Source: Bacteriovorax sp. BSW11_IV
GTDB lineage: Bacteria > Bdellovibrionota > Bacteriovoracia > Bacteriovoracales > Bacteriovoracaceae
Direction of reading: 5' to 3'
DNA length: 64,000 bases
Assembly (NCBI RefSeq): GCF_000447755.1
Contig: NZ_AUNE01000025.1
Location: 1 to 64,000, forward strand
Under the pieces are notes generated by a model, which was not told the origin of the DNA, made no database searches, and saw only the letters and a list, made by a program, of their open reading frames with translations. Made by a program: the position numbers and the translations under genes. Below, piece by piece: positions 57,803-64,000 of this stretch (the stretch's first letter is position 1; each line of letters opens with the position of its first letter).

Positions 57803-58674
57803 ATTTCTTTAAATTGTTCCACCATATGGTTCCAAAGGTCATTGGCCGCCGGACCAAATGGTTTATTATTTGCCCTAACGATATAAAGAGGCAAGGTCTT
57901 TGCTTTAACACCATTGAGTTTTAATTCAATGAGTTTTTTTGCTTTGATTTCTTTTTCAATTGAAGAAGCTTCTAAATGACCCCATCCAAAACCATTGAGA
58001 ATTAGCTCTTTTTTAATCATATGATCAGAAACAGTCCATCCTCTTGAATCTTGATTTTGACCGAAATCGAGGGGCAAAGATTTTTTTGCAGAGTCTTTTA
58101 CAATAATTTGTGGAGTTTCTAGAAAGAGAGGGAGTTGTGGTTTACTCGTTTTAAATATTTGTGTAGAAGCGACGGGAATAATTTTAATATCGCAAATTTT
58201 CTGTGATTCTACTTTAGAATGTTTGCTAATAAAAGGAGTGATGGCGATATTAGCGTTGTTGTTAAGTAGTTTATCTTCTGCTCCACCAAGAACTTCAAAG
58301 TCCATTTCAAGCTTTGTATGATGACAACTCTTTCTAAACTTATTTAAAACTTTTAGAAGAAATTCAACAGGACATAAATAGTCAATGGCAAGGCTTAATT
58401 TTGCCTCTCTGCCCATGCTGAGCTCTTTTGCTAGAGTTTGAAATTGTTGAACTTGAGACAGAATATCTAGTGCTTTTTCAAATAGAGCATTTCCTTCATC
58501 AGTTAGTTTCACACGATAGGATTCTCGATCTAGAAGAGTTACTCCAAGTTCATCTTCTAAGTTTTTCATAGAAGTTGAAAGAGTGGGTTGGGTTTTATGA
58601 AGAACTTTAGAAGCGGCCCTTAGCCCACCTTCTTTTGCGATTGCGAGGAATGTTTCCAGTTGATCTAGAGTCAT
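57799..58674 (-). CDS. LysR-family transcriptional regulator
   Basis: 291 residues: an N-terminal HTH (LETFLAIAKEGGLRAASKVLHKTQPTLSTSMKNLE in part) and a periplasmic-binding-like effector domain (about 90-290). AGGACTTGAT precedes the ATG. Divergent from an OsmC-family gene, its likely target; it also ends on the nitroreductase stop. A TGATAA...TTATCA pair lies in the gap near 58692-58721. Inducer unknown. Confidence 0.92.
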   Translation of the reverse strand: MTLDQLETFLAIAKEGGLRAASKVLHKTQPTLSTSMKNLEDELGVTLLDRESYRVKLTDEGNALFEKALDILSQVQQFQTLAKELSMGREAKLSLAIDYLCPVEFLLKVLNKFRKSCHHTKLEMDFEVLGGAEDKLLNNNANIAITPFISKHSKVESQKICDIKIIPVASTQIFKTSKPQLPLFLETPQIIVKDSAKKSLPLDFGQNQDSRGWTVSDHMIKKELILNGFGWGHLEASSIEKEIKAKKLIELKLNGVKAKTLPLYIVRANNKPFGPAANDLWNHMVEQFKEI

Positions 58675-58791
58675 ATCAAGTCCTGAAATAATGATAAGTG
58701 TTTTCTATCATGATGATTATCACATAGTAATGTTATTGAATCTAGGATTGAGATAAAATAAAATCGATAATAAAAATTATTAGGAGTAATT

Positions 58792-59169
58792 ATGATTAAT
58801 GCAAAAATAATAGAAGACTATTTTACTTCTTTAAAGAGCGATAAAAATGAAATCTTCTCTGATATTGAAAAGAGTCATGGAGGTAATGAGAAGGGGTTGA
58901 ATCCTCATGAATTGGTAGAGGCCGCCCTTGCTGCTTGTACAATAATGACAATGAAGAGCTATGCGAATATTAAAGGCTTTGATCTTGGGGACACATTCGT
59001 TGATGTGAAAATTGAAAATGAGGGAGTAGAGTCAAAACTAACTAGAACAATAAAGCTAGATTCTAAGATAGATGAAAAGATGCAAGAAAGATTAATGTTA
59101 GTGGCAAATAAGTGTCCAATTCACAAACTACTCATGTCGAATATCACAATTGATACAATTAAGTCGTAA
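58792..59169 (+). CDS. OsmC/Ohr-family thiol peroxidase-like protein
   Basis: 125 residues with the two catalytic cysteines: C49 in EAALAACTIMTMKSYA and C108 in NKCPIHKLL. The order and His/Pro context fit OsmC-type hydroperoxide reductases, which reduce organic peroxides in the cytosol. TAGGAG precedes the ATG. It is divergent from the LysR gene. The 3' gap holds the hairpin at 59218. Confidence 0.88.
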   Translation: MINAKIIEDYFTSLKSDKNEIFSDIEKSHGGNEKGLNPHELVEAALAACTIMTMKSYANIKGFDLGDTFVDVKIENEGVESKLTRTIKLDSKIDEKMQERLMLVANKCPIHKLLMSNITIDTIKS

Positions 59170-59217
59170 ATCCTTCCTTTGGTTTTTCAAATAATGATCT
59201 AAAGAATAAGTATGTAG

Positions 59218-59243
59218 GCTCCGATTAATAAATAAATCGGAGC
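59218..59243 (+). promoter_or_regulatory. Hairpin that sequesters the ribosome binding site of the 59250 gene
   Basis: GCTCCGATT (59218-59226) pairs perfectly with AATCGGAGC (59235-59243) around AATAAATA. The right arm contains GGAG (59239-59242), the SD for the GTG start seven bases on. There is no T-run, so it is not a good terminator. The arrangement suits translational control. Confidence 0.55.
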
Positions 59244-59249
59244 ATTATT

Positions 59250-59729
59250 GTGAAGCATATCCAGAAATTATTATTATTATTATCTCTATTTATCTTTAAT
59301 ACTTATGCATCAGAGTCAAGTATTGTTTCTTTCATTTCAAAAAAACTTCCTGAGAAATTGCAAAAATTAGCCCCAGGTAAAACAACTTCAAGTGAAGTTT
59401 TAAAAGTCGTTGGAAAGGCCCATAAAGAGAAGGGTGATAAGTATTTCTATAAATTAGATCATAAAAAATATGACACTACGATTTCACTAAAAAATGGAAA
59501 AATAAATTATTTCATCTTCAAGTTCAGGCCCGGAGTATTAAAAATTAGTGATCTTGTTCAGTGGGTAGAGAAAGAAAGAATTCAAAAAGCCTACGAAGTT
59601 AAAATGGAAAACTCTCACGATGCAGGTAACTCGTTTCAATTGCCACTTCCTGAGTATGGACTCTATTTCGTTGTATCAAGAAGTTCTGATAATTGGATTG
59701 ATGCAGTAACAGTGATGGAGAAGCAATAA
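59250..59729 (+). CDS. Secreted protein, unknown
   Basis: 159 residues from a GTG whose SD lies in the hairpin at 59218. A Sec signal peptide covers about 1-20 (ending TYAS). The mature part begins with a helix and a TTSSEVLKVVGKAHKEKGD segment that recalls the BamE/SmpA-like turn (Leu-x-x-x-GxP replaced by GK), followed by strands. It overlaps the next gene, an HExxH protein, by one base, so it may be its partner, inhibitor or chaperone. No family confirmed. Confidence 0.58.
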   Translation: MKHIQKLLLLLSLFIFNTYASESSIVSFISKKLPEKLQKLAPGKTTSSEVLKVVGKAHKEKGDKYFYKLDHKKYDTTISLKNGKINYFIFKFRPGVLKISDLVQWVEKERIQKAYEVKMENSHDAGNSFQLPLPEYGLYFVVSRSSDNWIDAVTVMEKQ

Positions 59730-60832
59730 TGAAATTTTTCCTCGCATTTACAAGTATGATGATGAGTTTATCCATTTTTGCACAAGATATTGATTGCTCT
59801 TCCTATAATCCGAAATTTTATCCGAATAAATCTTTAGATGATATTGAAAAAGTTCTTTCTCGTTATGAGCACGTTGGACGCTACCCTGTTGTAGGTAAAA
59901 CAACATGTCGAATAAAATATTCAACTAAGGACTATGAGGCGAAAATAGCTAGGAAAGACAAAGAAGCTGGAAGTGCTAAGGTCTCAGTGGAGTCTCATGG
60001 GATTAAATTTAAAAACGAATCGCCTGAGCTTATAAAAATTTTTGAGAAACTTACCACCAAAGAGAATTTCATTGTCTCAGATGATGAGCACAACTTCACA
60101 TCAAAATGCGACAAAGTCCTTTGTGCTGTAAAAGAAATCTTTGGGGATGATGTTGGTCCTAGAATTCTTTATATACATCAAGAATATGGATTAAATGCTT
60201 CGTATCTTTCTTTTAGAGATGCAGATAATTGGCAAAAAGATGAGCTCGATTTAATGCTTTGGGGGCTTGAGGACCTGCCTAGGGGGATGCTGCCGCTTGA
60301 AGATAATCGTTCGTTTGTAAAAATGCAAAAAGGGATGACGTATAAAATGTATAGTGGATCAGGAGGCTGTGTCGGAGCTAATGCTGAGCTTCGCTTTTTT
60401 GATTGCCTTTGGAATAATTTCGGATCTGATCTAAATAGAATGGCCGTTCTTGCTCACGAAGTTGCACATTTTGTAGGACATAAACTCAACGCTGATAATT
60501 CTTCGGAATGGGAAGATTTAAGTGGTTGGGAAAGTGAAATGAGTTTTGAGAACTATGATTTGAAAACAGAGTGGAGTAAAAGTGAAGATGCATGTTTTTT
60601 CTCTACATATGGGCAAACAAATCCTGCCGAAGATTTTGCTGAGGCCTTTGTGGCCTATAGATATGTGGCGGATGAATATAAAAAAGAGTGTCCTGAAAAA
60701 TATCAGTATCTAAGAGATAAAGTTTTTAATGGTATCGAATTTACAAAAGATAAGAAATATTGTGAAAAAAGAGATCAAGTTAAATTTGAATTAACACGTT
60801 CTCAAAAAATACAAATGTTTCTTCCTTTTTAA
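59729..60832 (+). CDS. Secreted HExxH metallopeptidase-like protein
   Basis: 367 residues with a Sec signal peptide (1-18, ending IFAQ) and SD GGAG inside the preceding gene. LAHEVAHFVGH gives H243-E244-x-x-H247, and NPAEDFAEAFVAY (about 298-310) supplies a downstream Glu as in gluzincin-type sites (HExxH...E). Eight or more cysteines imply disulfides and export. It is the best formed of the three HExxH proteins in the window. Protease activity is inferred; coupling to the upstream small protein is seen. Confidence 0.68.
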   Translation: MKFFLAFTSMMMSLSIFAQDIDCSSYNPKFYPNKSLDDIEKVLSRYEHVGRYPVVGKTTCRIKYSTKDYEAKIARKDKEAGSAKVSVESHGIKFKNESPELIKIFEKLTTKENFIVSDDEHNFTSKCDKVLCAVKEIFGDDVGPRILYIHQEYGLNASYLSFRDADNWQKDELDLMLWGLEDLPRGMLPLEDNRSFVKMQKGMTYKMYSGSGGCVGANAELRFFDCLWNNFGSDLNRMAVLAHEVAHFVGHKLNADNSSEWEDLSGWESEMSFENYDLKTEWSKSEDACFFSTYGQTNPAEDFAEAFVAYRYVADEYKKECPEKYQYLRDKVFNGIEFTKDKKYCEKRDQVKFELTRSQKIQMFLPF

Positions 60833-60861
60833 AGTCTCTTTACAAAAATCCTATACAGGAG

Positions 60862-60888
60862 TATTGATATATTTATAATATATTAATA
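60862..60888. promoter_or_regulatory. 12-3-12 inverted repeat upstream of NnrS, candidate operator
   Basis: TATTGATATATT-TAT-AATATATTAATA pairs at 11 of 12 positions, 26 bases before the NnrS ATG. NnrS genes are commonly controlled by NO sensors such as NsrR (Rrf2 family) or Fnr-like proteins; an Rrf2 gene lies at 15174. The link is inference. Confidence 0.5.
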
Positions 60889-60914
60889 AGACGGGACCGT
60901 AAAGGACTGTATCT

Positions 60915-62045
60915 ATGCTAAAAGATCATCCAGTATTATCAGTAAGTTTTAGACCCTTTTTTCTCTTAGCCGCATTAATTGCCACAATTAACCCGACGTT
61001 GTGGGCCTCCATATACCTTGGAAGATTTAATCTTGCACTAAACTCTGATCCTTTGTATTGGCATGGACATGAGATGCTCTTTGGTTTTACAGGGGCCCTT
61101 ATCGCAGGCTTTCTTTTTACAGCAAGTGCTCATTGGACAAATACAAGACCTTATCAGGGAAAGGCCTTGTTGTTACTTGTCGCCATGTGGATAGTTGAAA
61201 GGATGTCCTTTTTTTTACCAGTTCCAAAAGAAATCTATTTCCTTTTATCAAATATCTTTTTGCCAACTGTTTTAGTCTTTGCCGTAAATAAACTTAAGAA
61301 TCATAGAAAACAACTTATTCCGTTTAGTGCAATTCTTACAGGTATGACACTTTCAAAACTAATTTATAGTTTTGGAAATACTTATGAATCTTATGAGTGG
61401 GAATCATTCGGAAAAATGATGGGAGTAGGGATCTTAAGAATTTTAATTCTTCTTATCGCTGGGAGAGTATTGCCTTTTTTTACAATGAAAAAAATAGGCG
61501 ATGTTCAAATAGATGTACCTAAGTTCATTCAGATACTAAGTATTGCGACTTTGCTACCACTGGTTTTTAAAGATTGTCCGCCTGTATTTTATCTTTTTGC
61601 TTTCATCTTAAATTTCTCTAGACAAATATTTTGGCGTCCATGGTTGAGTTTTAAAATCCCCATTCTTTTTGTCTTAAATTTAGGTGTGTTCTTAATTAAT
61701 GTTGAATTATTCATTGAGTGGTTTAATTCATTCAATGATTCATTTTCTTTCGCACAGTCGGCCCTTCATTTATTCCTCGCTGGAGGACTAGGAGTTGTGG
61801 CCATTGGAATAATGACAAGAGTTTCCCTGGGGCATACAGGTCGTAATATTCATGCTAATAATTGGACTCTTGTTGCTTATTCTTTTATTTTGATTGGGGC
61901 CATGATTAGATTTGTTATCCCAGTATTATTTCCAGAAAATTTCTTATCTAGTATTCATTTTGCGAGTGGTTTTTGGACTAGTGGCTTTTTGATTTTTCTC
62001 ATTGTTTATGGAAAAATTCTTTGGACGAAAAGAGTTGATGCATAA
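60915..62045 (+). CDS. NnrS-family membrane protein
   Basis: 376 residues with about 12 membrane helices and the NnrS signature: SFRPFFLLAALIA near the N-terminus, WHGHEMLFGFTGALIAGFLFTASAHW near 48-75, and GIMTRVSLGHTGR near 295. NnrS is a haem- and copper-containing inner-membrane protein that protects against nitrosative stress. No nitrite or NO reductase genes adjoin. Single gene closed by the terminator at 62044. Confidence 0.92.
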   Translation: MLKDHPVLSVSFRPFFLLAALIATINPTLWASIYLGRFNLALNSDPLYWHGHEMLFGFTGALIAGFLFTASAHWTNTRPYQGKALLLLVAMWIVERMSFFLPVPKEIYFLLSNIFLPTVLVFAVNKLKNHRKQLIPFSAILTGMTLSKLIYSFGNTYESYEWESFGKMMGVGILRILILLIAGRVLPFFTMKKIGDVQIDVPKFIQILSIATLLPLVFKDCPPVFYLFAFILNFSRQIFWRPWLSFKIPILFVLNLGVFLINVELFIEWFNSFNDSFSFAQSALHLFLAGGLGVVAIGIMTRVSLGHTGRNIHANNWTLVAYSFILIGAMIRFVIPVLFPENFLSSIHFASGFWTSGFLIFLIVYGKILWTKRVDA

Positions 62046-62068
62046 AAAAAAGGCCCGTTTGGGCCTTT
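62044..62068. terminator. Intrinsic terminator after NnrS
   Basis: An A-run, AAAGGCCC-GTTT-GGGCCTTT, then CTGTATT. The A-run makes it useful for the convergent gene as well. Confidence 0.8.
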
Positions 62069-62073
62069 CTGTA

Positions 62074-62562
62074 TTAGTTCTTTTTATACACACAGCTTGA
62101 TTGTCTTTCCCAACCGCTACCAAAAGTCTCGCTATAAGAGCGCATAACATCTAATGTTAGCTCATCTCCATCAAGAGTAAGTGTTAATTCGTTTTCAGCT
62201 TTTCCAGTTGTAATTAGAGTACCGAATTTCGTCGTTGTTTTCAAATTAACGCTATTATCATCACGAGTCGCTACAGTTGTTGTTTTTGATTTTGTACCAT
62301 GTGATGAATTTGTTGATCTTTGTTCTAGTTTCCCGCCATTAATATTTTGAATTAAGAGCTCTTCTGTACTTGAGTCTAAATTAAAATAAGAAGAGAGATC
62401 ATTAGATAAATCTATGGTGATTGATTTTCCTTCATCAGTGATTTCTAGGATTCTTGCGCAATCTTCTCCATTTCCAGAAATTAGCTCATAAGATCCTGTT
62501 AATGCAAATGCAGGAGTCATAAAAGAAAAAGCAAGGGCAGTTCTTAGAATTAGGTGTTTCAT
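62074..62562 (-). CDS. Small secreted beta-rich protein, unknown
   Basis: 162 residues with a Sec signal peptide (1-20, ending AFA) and SD GAGGATCA. The mature part begins GSYELISGNGEDCARI and is a run of short strands rich in Thr and Ser, suggesting a lipocalin-like or calycin-like barrel; two Cys (EDCARI and SSCVYK at the C-terminus) probably pair. It is likely periplasmic. Single gene. Confidence 0.6.
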   Translation of the reverse strand: MKHLILRTALAFSFMTPAFALTGSYELISGNGEDCARILEITDEGKSITIDLSNDLSSYFNLDSSTEELLIQNINGGKLEQRSTNSSHGTKSKTTTVATRDDNSVNLKTTTKFGTLITTGKAENELTLTLDGDELTLDVMRSYSETFGSGWERQSSCVYKKN

Positions 62563-62691
62563 TGATCCTCTTTTTGTACTTTTTGTACAAGGTTAACTAA
62601 AAATTTGATCAATTATGACTCAAATACAGAATATTTATAGTGTCTTGAAAATTATACAGGGGGATGGTCAATCGCCAGACAGGTTATGTAA

Positions 62692-63810
62692 CTACTTGTA
62701 ACGACTAAGTTCGTAATAGATCAAATCATAGAGGAATTGAGCATTTTCAGCGTTTTCAAATGGATAAAGTGAATAGCGAGTATCATTTGAGATGATGCTG
62801 ACCTCACCACCACTGGCCCCAACAGAAGTATTTATTAAGTTTAAAAGGGCATTCTTAGCATCGAAACTTCGAAGTGTAATATCATCTATTTCCTGAAGTT
62901 TAATTTTGTGGGTAGTGTGACCCATAATTTTATAACTTTGTACTTCAATTGATTTATCGCTAAAAGATAATTTAAATCCATTTTGCCTTCTTCCTAATGT
63001 CGCATTTAACGTAAGAAGAATTGGAATAACAAAAAAGAATCCAATAAATGAATAACGGATAAAGTTGGGTGGGTTTCCCGTACTTAGTTCTCTAAAAAAG
63101 TAGAGCGCAAAAGGAGTAACAAAAAGAAGTACAATCAGTGAAGGAGTAAGTGCACCAATAATAGAGGTTTTAAAGTTGCTTTCAATTACTGACTTTCCTG
63201 TACTTCCAGAACATTTAATATGTGTTTTTAGGGGTGATTGAGGTCTGCTAATATTGGATTCAAGCTTCTCCATAAAGGCAGGATCAACCTCAGATGGGCC
63301 TAAAATTTTTCCACCTTCTTCATCATTTCTTAAATTGAATGAACATTGTCTAGCAATGGATTCGGCCTTTTCTCTCGCAAGTAGATAGTCGCGTAGATTA
63401 TTTTCGATATTTATTTTCACATCATTCGTTGTGATGAGTCTCACAGGATAAACAGTATACGAACTATTTTTACTCTTTCTAATTTCTTTACAGATGTGAA
63501 TGTATTTAATGTTCTCAAATTTAAAATGAAATCGTTTAAAAGGAACCAAGAGCCCCCAGTAGGTAAGTCCTCTTCTTCGAAAAGGGTCGAGGATGTAGCC
63601 ACTTCTTCCGAATAAAAAGGCAGCGCCAATAAGTGTGAAAATGAATGAGACTATAAGTCCTACAAAAAGTGAAGGTTTCGTACCACTCCATTGAGCATTG
63701 GGATTAAGCATGGCATAGAAAAAAAATAATCCACCTGCAAAAAAAGGAATTCCTATTACTGCTAATGCCCCAGGTGTCTTATGTGCTTCAATTATTTTCA
63801 TAACTTCCAT
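62692..63810 (-). CDS. Membrane protein with PH-like soluble parts, unknown
   Basis: 372 residues. Two hydrophobic hairpins (about 14-36 and 44-68; about 218-240 and 252-272) each lead into a beta-rich soluble segment (about 75-145 and 280-370: FKLSFSDKSIEVQSYKI, then IDDITLRSFDAKNALL), reminiscent of PH-domain membrane proteins (DUF304/YdbS type). The start is uncertain because neither ATG near 63810 has a good SD. Single gene. No function can be named. Confidence 0.55.
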   Translation of the reverse strand: MEVMKIIEAHKTPGALAVIGIPFFAGGLFFFYAMLNPNAQWSGTKPSLFVGLIVSFIFTLIGAAFLFGRSGYILDPFRRRGLTYWGLLVPFKRFHFKFENIKYIHICKEIRKSKNSSYTVYPVRLITTNDVKINIENNLRDYLLAREKAESIARQCSFNLRNDEEGGKILGPSEVDPAFMEKLESNISRPQSPLKTHIKCSGSTGKSVIESNFKTSIIGALTPSLIVLLFVTPFALYFFRELSTGNPPNFIRYSFIGFFFVIPILLTLNATLGRRQNGFKLSFSDKSIEVQSYKIMGHTTHKIKLQEIDDITLRSFDAKNALLNLINTSVGASGGEVSIISNDTRYSLYPFENAENAQFLYDLIYYELSRYK

Positions 63811-63900
63811 ATCGGAATAAATAGATAATAATTAAGGGGAATAGGGAAGTTGAGAAATTAAATTGACTATATTTCAAGAGCCGATTAAATTTTATAGATA

Positions 63901-64000
63901 ATGATTAAAGTAATAACTTGTCTATTAATTTTATGTACGTTCTTTTTTGGCTATATAAGCGAGCCAAAGGCAGAAGTCTATGATTCAGCAAGTGTTACGG
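63901..64000 (+). CDS. N-terminal part of a membrane-anchored or secreted protein (cut by right edge)
   Basis: An open frame from an ATG at 63901 runs to the window end. The first 33 residues contain a signal peptide or anchor (KVITCLLILCTFFFGYI) followed by a polar stretch. The SD is weak. Too little is visible for a family. Confidence 0.45.
   Translation, partial: MIKVITCLLILCTFFFGYISEPKAEVYDSASVT

Noticed and set aside
57799-58791. Assigning a specific LysR operator in the LysR/OsmC gap
   Set aside because: TGATAA...TTATCA and ATCATGAT are present but no clear T-N11-A site with a related second copy could be fixed by eye.
1-64000. tRNA or rRNA genes
   Set aside because: No cloverleaf with a GGTTCRANNCC T-arm plus anticodon arm and no rRNA consensus stretches were noticed in the intergenic gaps on reading; a tRNAscan-SE run would be decisive.

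Overview
The window is AT-rich, densely coded chromosomal DNA from a Gram-negative bacterium. It has many Sec signal peptides, lipoproteins with clear lipobox cysteines, one candidate outer-membrane barrel and many secreted proteins of no known family. The mix (AcnB, a Gld-like ABC operon, CarD-like proteins, NnrS, chemoreceptors, a GH25 lysozyme-like lipoprotein, several secreted HExxH proteins) fits a marine Bdellovibrio-like predator such as Halobacteriovorax/Bacteriovorax. That placement is inference; no rRNA or other phylogenetic marker is present. I saw no tRNA, rRNA, CRISPR array or intact insertion sequence.

Layout. 1-8.1 kb is accessory in character: a RES-domain protein, a WYL regulator with a PD-(D/E)XK nuclease-like protein, two DUF4258-like small proteins on opposite strands, a secreted Cys-rich protein with a lipoprotein, then an HNH nuclease and a NERD-domain protein. 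8.2-16 kb holds regulators (ArsR-DUF2087, WYL/YafY type with a VOC protein, Rrf2), a FabZ-like dehydratase, a hybrid histidine kinase and small secreted proteins. 16.4-21.3 kb is one operon: a cysteine-containing membrane protein, an ABC ATPase, an ABC-2 permease, a GldG-like protein and a DUF4340 protein. 21.4-25.9 kb holds DoxX, small membrane proteins, acnB and HutD. 26-35.3 kb is mostly envelope or secreted proteins (GH25 lipoprotein, HExxH protein) with tag, a DUF5522 protein and a TetR/SDR pair. 35.3-45.8 kb holds CstA, cytochrome b561, a CarD-like pair with a cold-shock protein, a Cache chemoreceptor, TetR, envelope proteins, LysE and a MerR/DUF2938 pair. 45.8-53.6 kb holds an ECF sigma factor, a di-haem peroxidase, a second HExxH protein, a chemoreceptor with a C-terminal PAS, YjdM, YebC, GST and TlpA. 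53.7-64 kb holds a papain-fold deamidase-like secreted protein, a map-Crp-YdcZ-NAT-nitroreductase run, LysR/OsmC, a third HExxH protein, NnrS and a partial gene at the right edge.

How the parts work together. Most regulators sit beside their likely targets with visible inverted repeats between them. The clearest is the MerR/DUF2938 pair, where the palindrome lies in a 19-bp spacer between -35 and -10 hexamers. Four convergent gene pairs share the same four bases for both stop codons. Two RNA structures deserve attention: an intrinsic terminator whose stem contains the start codon of the following gene and whose U-tract encodes part of its signal peptide (27768-27810), and a 9-bp hairpin that buries the ribosome binding site of a secreted-protein operon (59218-59243).

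Starts were moved from the longest open frame to an internal codon wherever a good Shine-Dalgarno (SD) sequence supported it; those cases are stated in the entries.
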